A stretch of DNA of 64,000 bases from Gammaproteobacteria bacterium (GTDB taxonomy: Bacteria; Pseudomonadota; Gammaproteobacteria; Steroidobacterales; Steroidobacteraceae). Numbering within the stretch: the first letter of the stretch is position 1; every line of letters begins with the position of its first letter. Both the position numbers and the translations under genes were made by a program. The stretch covers positions 372,001 through 436,000 of the forward strand of contig PLUE01000069.1 in NCBI GenBank assembly GCA_003164785.1. Reading direction: 5' to 3'. The notes under the pieces were generated by a model. That model was not told where the DNA came from, did not search any database, and saw only the letters and a list, made by a program, of their open reading frames with translations. Of the stretch, positions 15,689 through 25,900 are shown piece by piece.

Positions 15689-17842
15689 TCAGTTCTGCTG
15701 TGCGGATAGGGTGTTCAGAATATAGGCGCTGACGTCGCGCAGGTCATCAATCGAATAGGTCGCCGCGAACGCGGGCATATTATTTCGACCTGCGGTCGAT
15801 ATCGCAATGATTTTCGTCGCGTCGAGACCGGCGCCCACCAGGGAGGGGCCGCCGCCGTGACCCCCGCGCGCGTTTTCTCCATGACAGGGGACGCAGGCCA
15901 GCTTGTAGATTCGCGCGCCGTTTCCTTCATCGACGGCGCGCGGGCTTGCGGCGGACATCGGCCGGGGCGTCGGCGGGGCAGCGGGTCCGGAGGCCACCGG
16001 CATGGGCTCGACGGTCCCGTCGAGCGAGAACATCCAGACGCTGTCGCCGCGTTTCGCGTTGGCAAAGACCCCGCCGCCGGCATGCATGGCGACGTATTGC
16101 TTGTTCTGCCACTCGAACGTGGTGACGGCGGTATTGACGCCGGCGTCCGTCATGAACTCCCAGAGCCTGCTGCCGTTCGTCTTGTCGAGTGCGGTCAAGC
16201 GTCCGTCGTTGCGGCCGACGAACACCAGGCCGCCCGCGGTGACCACCGAGCCGCTGTAACAAATGTCGCGCCATTCCTGACGCCATACGAGCCGGTTGGT
16301 CGTGACATCGAGCGCCGCGAAGATGCCATCGTCGGGCACCTGCGCCTGGCCAAAGTGGCCGCCCATGTAGACCTTGTTCGTGCCGGGAGTTTCGAGGGAC
16401 TTGTTGATGACGAACGTACTGATGCGATCCGTGGCGCACACGTAGAGAAGGTGCGTTTGCGGATCGTACGAACTCGGGGGCCAGTTGGCGCCGCCCATGG
16501 TTCCCGGTTTGACGGTGATTTCCTCGGTCCAGAACGGGGTGAAGATCCGGCCGTGGTTCGGCACGTGCGTGGTGCCCGGCTCCAGTCTTGCGCCATCGGG
16601 AGTGATGTCGATCTGCTGCGGCACGATGGCGTCGCCGACGGGATAGGGTTGCGTCGCGGCGGTTTTCTGGTTCGGCTCCTGCGGCACCGGCGTCTCCACG
16701 ATGCCGAGGAGCGGCGTGCCCGTCCGGCGATCGAGGATGTAAGCCCAGCCGGTTTTGGACACCTCGACGAGTCCCGGCACCTTGCGCCCGTCGACCTCCG
16801 TATCGAACAGCACGATCGGATTCGGCGAGTCGTAGTCCCAGATGTCGTGATGCACTTGTTGGTAGTGCCAGCGATACCGGCCGGTCTTCACGTCGAGCGC
16901 CACGATCGAATTGCTGAACAGATTGTCGCCGGCGCGCACGCTCCCGTTCATGTCCGGGCCGGGGTTGCCGGTGGAGAAATACACCAGCCCGAGTTCGGGA
17001 TCGACCGCGGGCGTCTGCCACATCGGGGCGCCGCCGTGCTGCCACGCATCGCCCGGCGGCCAGGTATCGTGGCCAAACTCGCCGGGGCCCGGAACGGTAT
17101 AGAAGGTCCAGCGGACTTTGCCGGTTTTCGCGTCGAAGGCATTGACCCGGCCGCGCGTGCCCATCTCGCCGCCGTTGTGGCCGACGATGACGAGCCCGTC
17201 GTAGTACAGGGGCGCGCTGGTGATGCTGAAGCCTTCCTGCCAGGGCTCGGCCTGAGCGGACCAGACCACCTTGCCGGTGCGCTGATCCAGCGCCACCACC
17301 TTGGCATCGAGTTGGCCGACGAAGATCTTGCCGTCGCCCAGGGCGACACCGCGACTCGACCGGCCGAACGGATTGCCGCTCTTCGGATCCGGGTTGCCAT
17401 GGTAGGTCCAACGGATGGCGCCCGTATCCACGTCCATCGCGAAGACATCGTTGGCCCCGTTGATCACGTAGATGACACCCTGGTATTCGAGGATCTGCGC
17501 CTGGCCCGAATTCCCTGGGGTGGCGCCCGATCCCATGTGGGTGCGCCACAGTGCCTTGAGGCCGCCGATATTGCCGCGGTTCAGAAGGTCGAGCGGCGAA
17601 TAACGCTGGTTGAAGATGTTGCCGCCATTGGTGACCCAGGCGTCGGTGGGCAGCGCGGTCAGCTGCGAATGAGTGAAGGCGGGCGCCGATGCGATCGACG
17701 GGGGCATTTGCGACGCGGCCGGCGGTGGGTTGGCGGCGGATGAGCTCATGCCCACGGCAGCGCTCAGGACCAGTGCACTCAGGCTCATGGCGATCGTGCG
17801 CCGCCGTTTCCTGTCAGGATGCCGCGGAAGGTCCCAGCCCAT
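15689..17842 (-). CDS. PQQ-dependent quinohaemoprotein alcohol dehydrogenase without the vicinal cysteines
   Basis: A 717-residue periplasmic enzyme: signal peptide (KRRR then a hydrophobic core), an eight-bladed PQQ propeller (residues ~50-600) and a C-terminal cytochrome c domain with CVPCH and NNMPAF. Metal and catalytic residues appear in GGEMGTRG (Glu), TGNPGPDMN (Asn) and WDYDS (catalytic Asp, with a second Asp two places on that marks lanthanide-type enzymes). The pair of adjacent cysteines usual near PQQ is missing: Pro-Phe stands there, before GRSSRGVALGDG. I start at ATG 17842 to include the positive n-region; ATG 17788 is the alternative. It is 26 bases from its paralogue upstream. 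Confidence 0.88.
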   Translation of the reverse strand: MGWDLPRHPDRKRRRTIAMSLSALVLSAAVGMSSSAANPPPAASQMPPSIASAPAFTHSQLTALPTDAWVTNGGNIFNQRYSPLDLLNRGNIGGLKALWRTHMGSGATPGNSGQAQILEYQGVIYVINGANDVFAMDVDTGAIRWTYHGNPDPKSGNPFGRSSRGVALGDGKIFVGQLDAKVVALDQRTGKVVWSAQAEPWQEGFSITSAPLYYDGLVIVGHNGGEMGTRGRVNAFDAKTGKVRWTFYTVPGPGEFGHDTWPPGDAWQHGGAPMWQTPAVDPELGLVYFSTGNPGPDMNGSVRAGDNLFSNSIVALDVKTGRYRWHYQQVHHDIWDYDSPNPIVLFDTEVDGRKVPGLVEVSKTGWAYILDRRTGTPLLGIVETPVPQEPNQKTAATQPYPVGDAIVPQQIDITPDGARLEPGTTHVPNHGRIFTPFWTEEITVKPGTMGGANWPPSSYDPQTHLLYVCATDRISTFVINKSLETPGTNKVYMGGHFGQAQVPDDGIFAALDVTTNRLVWRQEWRDICYSGSVVTAGGLVFVGRNDGRLTALDKTNGSRLWEFMTDAGVNTAVTTFEWQNKQYVAMHAGGGVFANAKRGDSVWMFSLDGTVEPMPVASGPAAPPTPRPMSAASPRAVDEGNGARIYKLACVPCHGENARGGHGGGPSLVGAGLDATKIIAISTAGRNNMPAFAATYSIDDLRDVSAYILNTLSAQQN

Positions 17843-17868
17843 TCGATGCTTTGCTGGACGAGCGATCA

Positions 17869-19953
17869 CTATTGCGCGACCAACTCGAGGACATAGTCGG
17901 AGATTCCTTGAACCTGGTCGGCGGAGAGAGCCGACCCGAACGCTGGCATGTCGTTGCGGCCATGCGCGACCACGGTGCTGATCGACTCCCGGGTGAGGGC
18001 GCGGGTCAGCTTCGCGCCACCATGGGAGCCCCCTTGGCCGGTCGCGCCGTGGCACACGACGCAGGTCGTCGTGTAAATCTCCTTGCCTTGCGCGATCCGT
18101 TCGGCATGCTTCTGGGGCGACTCGGAGGCTAGGGCGGCGGCGGGAGTCGCGGCCGTCGGCGGATGGGGAAATTGGCCGGCCGGATCCGCGGCGCCGCGCG
18201 GCAGCGGGTCGATGGTGCCGTCGAGCGCGAACAGCCACACGCCGTCGCTGCGCTTGCTGCCGGCAAGCGCGGTCCCGCCGGCGAGCACCACGACGTACTC
18301 CTTGCCGTTGCGTTCGAACACGCTGGCTGGCGCGTTCACGCCGCCATCGGTCTGAAATTCCCAGAGCTTGTGGCCGTTGGTCTTGTCGAGCGCGGTCAGG
18401 CGGCCATCGTTACGACCGACGAACACCAGGCCGCCGGCCGTGACCACCGAGCCGCTGTAACATTGATCCACCCATTGCTGGCGCCAGGCCAGGCGGTTCG
18501 TCGTGACGTCGATCGCCGCGAAAACGCCCCGGCGGGGCGCCGTGAAGCGGGCGACGACACTGCCGGAGTACAGCGCGCCGGGTTCGACGGGATAGTTGGG
18601 GTCGCCGCCCACCGCACCCCAGAGCGAGTCCGTGGCGCAGATGTACATGAGATGTCCGTCGGGATCGTAGGAGCTGGGTGGCCAGTTGACGGCGGCGAGC
18701 GGTTTCCACACCGACGGATGTTGCGTGAACGGTGTGAAAATGCGGCCCTCGTTGACCAGGTCGAACCCCTCCGGCGGCATGTCGATGAATTGCGGCACGA
18801 CTGCATCACCGATCGGGAATGGCTGAGTCGCCGAGGTGTGCTGCTGCGGTTCCTGCATGACCGGCGTCTCGACGATCCCCAGCAACGGCTTGCCGGTTTC
18901 GCGGTCGAGCAGGTACACCCATCCAGTTTTGGCCGCCTCTGCAATTCCCTTGCGCAGCGTGCCGTCGAACCTTGCGTCGAACAGGATCACGGGATTGGCG
19001 GAGTCGTAGTCCCACATGTCGTGATGCACCTGCTGAAAATGCCAGCGGTACTTGCCGGTTTTGACGTCGAGCGCGAGGATGGAGACGCTGAAGAGATTGT
19101 CTCCCGGCCGCAGGTTCCCGTTCAGCACCGGACCGGGATTGGCGGTCGAGAAGTAAATGAGGCCCAGGGCTGGATCGATGGCGGGCGTCTGCCAGATCGC
19201 GGCACCGCCATACTTCCAGACGTCGCTGTCCTGCGGCCAGGTGTCGTGCCCATACTCGCCCGGTCCGGGGACCGTATAAAACGTCCAGCGCAGCTTGCCC
19301 GACTTCGCGTCATAGGCCTTGATGCGTCCGCGTGTGCCCATGTCGCTGCCGGCGAATCCGGTGATCACCATGCCATCGTAGTACAAGGGCGCGCTCGCAA
19401 TGGCAAAGCCCGCCTTGGGATCTTCGGCTTGCTGGCTCCAGACGACCTTGCCGGTGTGCTGATCGAGGGCGATCAATCTCGCGTCGAGTTCGCCGACGAA
19501 CACCTTCCCGTCGCCGATCGCCACCCCGCGTCCGGGCCACGCGCAGCAGGGCCGGGCGGCCTTGGCGTCGATATTGGCCTTGAAGTCCCACAGCACCTTG
19601 CCCGTATCGACGTCGATGGCAAACGCGTCGCCGTCACCCGTCATCAAGTAGATGATGCCGTCGTAGACGATGGGTTGTGCCTGATTGCCGCTGCGCGGGC
19701 TGAGACCCGAGCCGTTGAGCGAGGCGCGCCAGCGCGCTTTTAGTTGCTTGACGTTCTCGCGATTGATCTGGGTCAGGGGCGAATAACGTTGATTCGAGAG
19801 GCTGCCGCCGCTGGTGGGCCACCCCTCGCGCGGGTCGGCGGCAAGTTGGCGCGCGGTGAAGCTCGGTATCGAGGACTCCGCGTCCGACGTGGCCGCGCAC
19901 AGACATGCCACCCCGCTCACGAGCGAAAGCGCGATCCAGAAACGCCATCTCAT
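17869..19953 (-). CDS. PQQ-dependent quinohaemoprotein alcohol dehydrogenase with vicinal cysteines
   Basis: A 694-residue paralogue of the next gene in the operon, with signal peptide (MRWRFWIALSLVSGVACLCA), PQQ propeller and C-terminal cytochrome c (CVVCH, NDMPAFG). Here the adjacent cysteines are present (CCAWPGRGVAIG, residues ~155-166). The first metal ligand motif reads AGSDMGTRG, with Asp where Glu is normal, while NPGPVLN and WDYDS are kept; the extra Asp of WDYDS suggests a lanthanide rather than calcium. It would oxidise a primary or secondary alcohol and pass electrons through its own haem. Start ATG 19953 overlaps the stop of the GxW gene (ATGA). Confidence 0.9.
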   Translation of the reverse strand: MRWRFWIALSLVSGVACLCAATSDAESSIPSFTARQLAADPREGWPTSGGSLSNQRYSPLTQINRENVKQLKARWRASLNGSGLSPRSGNQAQPIVYDGIIYLMTGDGDAFAIDVDTGKVLWDFKANIDAKAARPCCAWPGRGVAIGDGKVFVGELDARLIALDQHTGKVVWSQQAEDPKAGFAIASAPLYYDGMVITGFAGSDMGTRGRIKAYDAKSGKLRWTFYTVPGPGEYGHDTWPQDSDVWKYGGAAIWQTPAIDPALGLIYFSTANPGPVLNGNLRPGDNLFSVSILALDVKTGKYRWHFQQVHHDMWDYDSANPVILFDARFDGTLRKGIAEAAKTGWVYLLDRETGKPLLGIVETPVMQEPQQHTSATQPFPIGDAVVPQFIDMPPEGFDLVNEGRIFTPFTQHPSVWKPLAAVNWPPSSYDPDGHLMYICATDSLWGAVGGDPNYPVEPGALYSGSVVARFTAPRRGVFAAIDVTTNRLAWRQQWVDQCYSGSVVTAGGLVFVGRNDGRLTALDKTNGHKLWEFQTDGGVNAPASVFERNGKEYVVVLAGGTALAGSKRSDGVWLFALDGTIDPLPRGAADPAGQFPHPPTAATPAAALASESPQKHAERIAQGKEIYTTTCVVCHGATGQGGSHGGAKLTRALTRESISTVVAHGRNDMPAFGSALSADQVQGISDYVLELVAQ

Positions 19954-20753
19954 TGAAACGTGGTGTGACCGGACGCGTCCACCGGATTGCGATCGTTTTC
20001 CGCGCAGACGAATTCGATCAGATCCCCGTCCCGCGTACGCTGCCAGGTGAGCGTGGTGGTCCACGGCTTCTCCAGCGCCTCCGGATCCTCGATCGTCATC
20101 TCGTCCACCAGCGTATCGGCGGAATTCTTGTCGAGGTGAATGCGCTCCATCACGTGGAGCTTGTCGCTGTGCTTCATGCCCATCCCGAACTGCGCCAGGC
20201 TCTTCAAGCCGATCGTGTCGACCTCGAGCACGCCATCATGCCATTTGCCGATCGAGTCGCCATTGAAGGTCGGATCCAAGTCCTCCGGATGCTTGCGGCC
20301 ATCGGTATAAATGGAACGCCATTGCATCCAGGCTTCGTGATGCACCGTAACCCGTCCGGGAGTGAAGAGAAACTCGATCGGATACTGCGGAACCATCATC
20401 ATCCTGGGAAAGCCGGGCGGCAGGCAGTTCGAGCCCTCGCGTGGCGCGTCCCCGTTGTGGTCCTTGACCGTCTTTTGCCAGGCTTCGTAGTCCTTCAGGT
20501 ACTGGCCCTTGAGCGCTGGCGCCGACGGCCCCGGGCCCGCCCCCGGCGGCGGACGATTGAGGATCCAGATCCCCCCCCAATCGGGCAGCCCATTGAGCTG
20601 CGCGTACCTGCCTTTGGGATAAGCCGCGCCGCCGGCGTCCGCGCTCACCGCCGATCCGATCGGCGCCGCGATGGCGATGGCCAGCACGCCCATGAGGAAG
20701 GCCCGAGCGATGGAACTCTTGAGTGAATTGCCGTTGGTCATCGAGGATCTCAT
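19950..20753 (-). CDS. Uncharacterised secreted 'GxW' protein, copy 3
   Basis: A 267-residue exported protein of the same group as those at 5146, 6071 and 52031. A signal peptide (RAFLMGVLAIAIAAPIGSAVSADA) leads to LPDWGGIWILNRPP, then NCLPPGFPRMMMVPQYPIEFLF, a FNGDSIGKWHDGVLEVDTIGL motif and ERIHLDK. It is the first gene of the PQQ/molybdenum hydroxylase operon and overlaps the next gene by ATGA. This places the group next to periplasmic oxidoreductases as well as DUF6152 genes. No DUF6152 gene is adjacent here. ATG 20741 is an alternative start. Function unknown; a binding or chaperone-like role for periplasmic redox enzymes is one possibility. Confidence 0.78.
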   Translation of the reverse strand: MRSSMTNGNSLKSSIARAFLMGVLAIAIAAPIGSAVSADAGGAAYPKGRYAQLNGLPDWGGIWILNRPPPGAGPGPSAPALKGQYLKDYEAWQKTVKDHNGDAPREGSNCLPPGFPRMMMVPQYPIEFLFTPGRVTVHHEAWMQWRSIYTDGRKHPEDLDPTFNGDSIGKWHDGVLEVDTIGLKSLAQFGMGMKHSDKLHVMERIHLDKNSADTLVDEMTIEDPEALEKPWTTTLTWQRTRDGDLIEFVCAENDRNPVDASGHTTFQ

Positions 20754-21122
20754 TGAGCAGCCACGTCGGCGCAGCGCGCGCGCCAGCGCGCGCCTTTAGA
20801 ACGCCATGTACATGAGATGCAGCGGGCGGCGATTTCCGCCATCGAGCGGCCCGCTATTTTTGACGACCAGGACGCGCGCGACAGCGCAAAAAAAAGTTCC
20901 CGGCAGTGCTTACCGGAAATCCCTGCGGCGCGCATCTAACAGTTGGAGTCGCCGCGCAGAGGCGTGAATACACGCACGACACGCGAATACACAAGAACTA
21001 TACGGCATCCAACACGTGAGAGGGATCGGCCGAGGCACGGTCAAACGGTTTGCGGGATGGCGGGTGTACCATCATCATCCGCGGACCTTGTGCTTGTCGG
21101 CCTACATAGCAGGAGATTGACC
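20754..21122. other. Divergent intergenic region between the PQQ operon and the carotenoid oxygenase gene
   Basis: About 370 bases without a convincing gene. It must hold the promoters of both flanking operons. It contains an alternating GC run at 20770-20793, an A-tract at 20887-20894 and, at 21111-21116, the AGGAGA ribosome binding site of the oxygenase gene. I do not see a clear -35/-10 pair or an operator palindrome. Confidence 0.5.
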
Positions 21123-22568
21123 ATGGCAGTGGATTTCAGAGGTCACCCGATGTTTCCGCCGGGTTTCAACAGCCCAACTCGCTTCGAGGCGGACGTCTAC
21201 GACTGCGAGGTGTGGGGGAAGATCCCCACGGACATCGAGGGCAACTTTTATCGCATGCAATGCGACTTCGAATACCGGCCTCCGCAAAACGAATGGATGA
21301 CGGGTTTCAACGGCGATGGGCACATCAGCCGCATGCGCTTCTCGAACGGCTCGGTCGATTACAAGGGACGCTACGTCAAGACGGCGCGCATGAAGGCGGA
21401 GCGGACGGCGCGCCGGCGCCTGTTCGGCGTCTACCGGAATCGGTTCACCGACGACCCCAGCGTCGCCGACATCGATCGTTCCGCCGCGAACACGCACATG
21501 TATTGGCATGGCGGCAAACTCATGGTGCTCAAGGAAGATTCGCATCCATGGTTGGTCGACCCGCAGACGCTCGATACCCTGGGGTCCTGGGATTTCAACG
21601 GCAAGTACACCGCGAAGACCATGTCGGCCCATCCGAAGATCGATCCGGTGACGGGCGAGATGATCGCCTACGGTTATGAGGCCAAGGGCGACCTGACGAC
21701 CGACATCGCGGTCTACACCATGAATCCGAAGGGCGAAGTCATCAAGGAGGTGTGGTTGAAATCGCCGTACCTCGGGATCATTCATGACATCGCGATCTCC
21801 CAAAAGTACGTGCTGATTCCAGTGATCGCGCGCACCACGAGCCTCGAACGCCTGAAGAGCGGCGAACCCATGTGGCAATGGGATGGCAGCCTGCCGACGA
21901 TGATCGGTGTGCTGCCGCGCGACGGCGATGCCAAGGACATCCGTTGGTACAAGGGGCCCGCGCGCAATACGTTGCACTTTCTGAACGCCACCGATCGCGG
22001 CGGCAAGCTCACGATGGAATTGCCGACATCGGATGGCGAGCGGGACCCGTCGCAGATCCGGCGCTGGAGCTTCGATCTAAAGTCGAAAAAGGACAGCTTC
22101 CAGGAGGACGTCGTGTCGCCCACCTCTGGGTTTCTGCCGCGCATGGACGATCGGTTTTTGTCCACCGACTATCGCTATGCGTTCCTCGGCAGCCGCGATC
22201 CGAGCGTGCCGCCGGACGTCAAACGCGCGCCCGGCATGGCGGCGATGGGTCCGTTCACCTCGAACGTGATGCAGCGCCTGGACGTGCGTACGGGCGAGAT
22301 CAAGCAGCTGCATGTCGAGCCGGTGCAGAGCCTGCAGGAAAATTGCTTCGTGCCGCGCAAGGGTGCGAAAGGTGAGGGCGACGGCTACGTGATGGCGATC
22401 GCCAGCAACTACGAATCGATGACGTCGGACCTGGTCATCGCCGACGCACAGCGCTTGGACGAGGGCGTCATCGCGACGGTGAAACTGCCGTTCAAATTGC
22501 GCAGCGGCACGCACACGAACTGGTATCCGCAGTCGGTGCTGCCGCCCGTCAAGGACGAACTGTCATGA
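21123..22568 (+). CDS. Carotenoid/lignostilbene-type cleavage dioxygenase, copy 1
   Basis: A 481-residue member of the carotenoid oxygenase family, which cleaves carotenoids, stilbenes such as lignostilbene, or isoeugenol-like double bonds using a four-His non-haem iron. Likely iron ligands are the His in MYWHGGK, SAHPKIDP, IIHDIAI and GTHTNWYP, in the expected order and spacing for the seven-bladed propeller. The opening FNSPTRFEADVYDCEVWGKIP with GNFYRMQ is the usual N-terminus of bacterial members. Start ATG 21123 has AGGAGA seven bases before it. The small Tat-signal protein gene overlaps its stop. In this neighbourhood of lignin-related genes a stilbene or phenylpropanoid substrate is likelier than a carotenoid. 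Confidence 0.9.
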   Translation: MAVDFRGHPMFPPGFNSPTRFEADVYDCEVWGKIPTDIEGNFYRMQCDFEYRPPQNEWMTGFNGDGHISRMRFSNGSVDYKGRYVKTARMKAERTARRRLFGVYRNRFTDDPSVADIDRSAANTHMYWHGGKLMVLKEDSHPWLVDPQTLDTLGSWDFNGKYTAKTMSAHPKIDPVTGEMIAYGYEAKGDLTTDIAVYTMNPKGEVIKEVWLKSPYLGIIHDIAISQKYVLIPVIARTTSLERLKSGEPMWQWDGSLPTMIGVLPRDGDAKDIRWYKGPARNTLHFLNATDRGGKLTMELPTSDGERDPSQIRRWSFDLKSKKDSFQEDVVSPTSGFLPRMDDRFLSTDYRYAFLGSRDPSVPPDVKRAPGMAAMGPFTSNVMQRLDVRTGEIKQLHVEPVQSLQENCFVPRKGAKGEGDGYVMAIASNYESMTSDLVIADAQRLDEGVIATVKLPFKLRSGTHTNWYPQSVLPPVKDELS

Positions 22569-22888
22569 GTCAGGAAAAACCGCGCGAGATCGAGGGACCG
22601 TCGTTCAATCGCCGCTCGTTGCTGCGCGTCGCGGCATCGACCGCCGGCGCCGTGGTGGTGGCGTTGCTGGGACCGCCGTGGGCGGCGCGCCGGGCGCTCG
22701 CGGCACCCGTTTCTCCGGCACCGGGGACTTCCGATCCCGTGACGGAATCGTCCGCCGGTTCCGGCCACATCGACGACGCCTGCGGCCATTGGCCGCCGTA
22801 CTCTCATCCTATTCCCTACGGTCATGTGGCTCCTGCGACGACGCTCTGGGACCTGGGCGAGCCGATCGATCGGATGTTCATGAGCTGA
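22565..22888 (+). CDS. Small Tat-signal secreted protein of unknown function
   Basis: A 107-residue protein whose first half is a twin-arginine signal: NRRSLLRVAA at residues 15-24, a hydrophobic stretch to about residue 42, and an Ala-rich cut site near residue 47. The mature chain would be about 60 residues with a conserved-looking tail, DDACGHWPPYSHPIPYGHV, rich in His, Pro and aromatic residues with a single Cys. The ATG overlaps the oxygenase stop (ATGA). A Tat signal on so short a protein suggests it is exported with a cofactor or as a partner of a folded protein; His and Cys residues could bind metal. I recognise no family. Confidence 0.7.
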   Translation: MSQEKPREIEGPSFNRRSLLRVAASTAGAVVVALLGPPWAARRALAAPVSPAPGTSDPVTESSAGSGHIDDACGHWPPYSHPIPYGHVAPATTLWDLGEPIDRMFMS

Positions 22889-22919
22889 GGCGCCCATTCA
22901 GGGCAGGGGGAGAGGATTG

Positions 22920-25900
22920 ATGGGAAGTCGACTTGGGGCGGCGATGCTCCTGGCATTGATGGCGGTCGTGAGTTCTCCGGACGCGCCAGCCGGGCCGGCG
23001 CCTCACCCGGGCGACCAGGCCGGAATCCAAGCGCAGGTCGCGAGACTCGAGGCGGACGTGATCGCGGGTGAGGATGTGAGCGCGATCAAGCGGCTGCAAC
23101 GCGCGTACGGGTTTTATTTGGACAAGGGCATGTGGGAGGATTTGTCCGTGCTCTTCACGGACGATGCCGTGGCGAATTACCCGGCGGGCGTGTTCGTCGG
23201 CAGGGACAGCATTCGTCAGCACCTGTACATGAATGTGGGCGGCGGCAAGGTCGGCGATATCGGGCTGGGCGATGGCCGCCTCTACAACCACATGAACATT
23301 CAGCCGGTGGTGCATCTCGATCCGGGAGGGCAGACGGCGAAGGGGCGTTGGCGCGCGTTTGCCATGTTCGGTAATTTCGGCGGAGCCGCCGTCTGGGCCG
23401 AGGGCGTTTACGAAATGGGCTACGCCAAGCAGAGCGGCGTCTGGAAGATCCGCACGCTCGATTATTACTCAGGCTACGGAGCGCCGTTCGACACCGGCTG
23501 GGCGCCGCCGCCGCCCGCTCCCGCGTCGACGTCCGGCGGTGCGGCCGAGCCGTCGCGCAGCCCCTTTCGCAAGCTGGCGCACGCGCCGGATCGCGAACGC
23601 GATCGCTCCTGCGATGGCTTTGCGGCCGCCTGTGTGCCGCCGTTCCATTATGCGAATCCCGGGACGCCGGCCGGCGGGGCCGCGTGGACCGAGGTCGCGA
23701 CGGCGGGGGGCCTGACGGCGGGGGGGGCGACGGCATCGGGCGGCGGGTCCGCGAAGGCCATCCGCGAGCGGGTGGGTGAACTCGCGCACCGCGCTCAACG
23801 GTTGCAAGATGAACAACAGATCGAGAACCTGCAGCGCATCTACGGCTATTACCTGGATCGCGCACAGTGGGATCAGGTCGCCGACTTGTTTGCCGCGGAC
23901 GGCACGATCGAACTCGATCAACGCGGCGTCTATGTGGGCCGGAAGCGCGTTCGGCAGTTCCTCGATCTGCTGGGACCTTCCGGCCTGCGCACCGGGAGGT
24001 TGAGCGATCACCTGCAAATGCAAATTCTCGTCGATGTGTCGCCGGACGGTCGAACGGCCCGCGCGCGCAGCCGGGAACTCGACATGACCGGCACCTACGG
24101 CGGCCACGGGACGTGGATCGAGGGCATCTACGAGAACAGTTTCGTCAAGCAGGGCGGCGTATGGAAGTACCGGTCACTGCATTTCTACCCGACGCTCATC
24201 ACCGACTCGGACAAGGGCTGGGCCAAGGACGCTGAAGGGGCGCCGACGGCCAGCGCCACCTTGCCGCCGGATCGCGGTCCCACCGAGGTCTACCAGATCT
24301 ATCCCAAGGCGCACGTCCCGCCGTTTCACTACCCGAACCCCGTGACCCACGAGCCGCCGCACTATCCGTCGGTGGGCGGACCCGCCGCGGATCTTGCCGC
24401 GGCCAAGTTGCTGCCCGCCGACACGGCGGCCCGCGCCGAGACGGTGATCAATGTCGACGCCGCGCTCGCCGCGGCCCGTCGGCAGATCGAGCGGGTCAAG
24501 GATTACGATGAACTGGAAAACCTCGAGAGTGCCTATGGCTACTATCTAGACAAGAATCTGTGGAACCCGCTCGCGGACCTGTTCGCGAAGGACGGCTCCA
24601 TGGAACTGGCGCAGCGCGGCGTATATCAGGGCCGGGAGCGGGTCCGGGCGTTTCTGCTCAAGGTGTTCGGCCGCGGCCAGGAAGGACCAGTGGCGGGGCG
24701 TCTCGGCAATCACATCCAGGTGCAGCCGGTCATCACGGTGGCGCAGGACGGGCGCAGCGCGCACATCCGTGTGCGATTGTTGCAGCAGATGAGCTTCGGC
24801 TCGCGCGCCATGATCGGCGGCGGCGTGTACGAGAATCTGGCGGTGAAGGAGGACGGTGTATGGAAACTCAAGATCGACCACGTGTACAACACGTTTACCG
24901 CGGCTTACGACGGTGGGTGGGCCCGGGGCGCCAATCGGTACCTGCCCGGGCCGAGCGCCGATTTTCCGCCGGATGCGCCGCCGACGCTGGTGTTCGGTTC
25001 TTTTCCGACCGTGTATGACATTCCCTACCATTACGCCAACCCCGTGAGCGGCAGGACGCAGCTACCCGCCCTGGGTGCGGGGGACATGCCGGCGGAGATC
25101 GCAGTGGCGTTGCGTGACATCGGTCCGCGCGTGGAAGGTCAACGCACGGCCGCCCTGTATGCCGCGTTGCAGCCCAAGGAGCCGTACCTCGGAGTGACGG
25201 TGAGCCGCGATGTCCCGTATGGCTGGCATGAGCGTCACGTGCTGGATGTGTTCTCCACGCCGTTGGCGGGTCCGAGCGCCGCCAAGCCCGTGGTGGTTTT
25301 CATCCACGGTGGCGGGTTCAGCATGGGCTCGAAGCATGCGCCCGGTTCGCCATTTTATGACAACGTCGCCCTATGGGCGGTCTCGAAGGGTCTGGTGGGC
25401 GTGACGATCAATTATCGTCTCGCTCCCGACAATCAATGGCCCTCGGGAATCGAGGATCTGACCGCGCTGACGGCGTGGCTGCACGCCCACATCGCGGACT
25501 ACGGCGGTGATCCGAATTCCCTTTTTCTGTGGGGACATTCCTCCGGAGCTGCCCATGTGGCCGACTACCTGGCACACGCCGCCAAGACGGGCGCGGATCC
25601 CGGCATTGGCGGGGCCATCCTGACCTCCGGCTTCTACGACTTGGGCGAGACGGTGTCGATCTGGAAGGCCTATTATGGGGACGAGGTCTCGCGGTATGCG
25701 GAACGCTCATCGCTGCCCGGGCTACTCAAGACCCGAACGCCGCTGCTGGTGACCGACGCCGAGCTTGATCCTGAGTCATTCAGGCTGGAGTCCGACAAGT
25801 TGCGGGCCGCACGGGCAAAGGTCGGCAGACCGGTGGCCAGCGTTCACCTCGCGGGCCATTCGCACATTTCCGAGACCTACGCGGTCGGCAGCGGCGACGA

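Noticed and set aside
15857..17743. 628-residue plus-strand open frame opposite the PQQ dehydrogenase
   Set aside because: High-GC antisense shadow. It has no domain motifs, while the minus strand has full PQQ and cytochrome motifs over the same bases.
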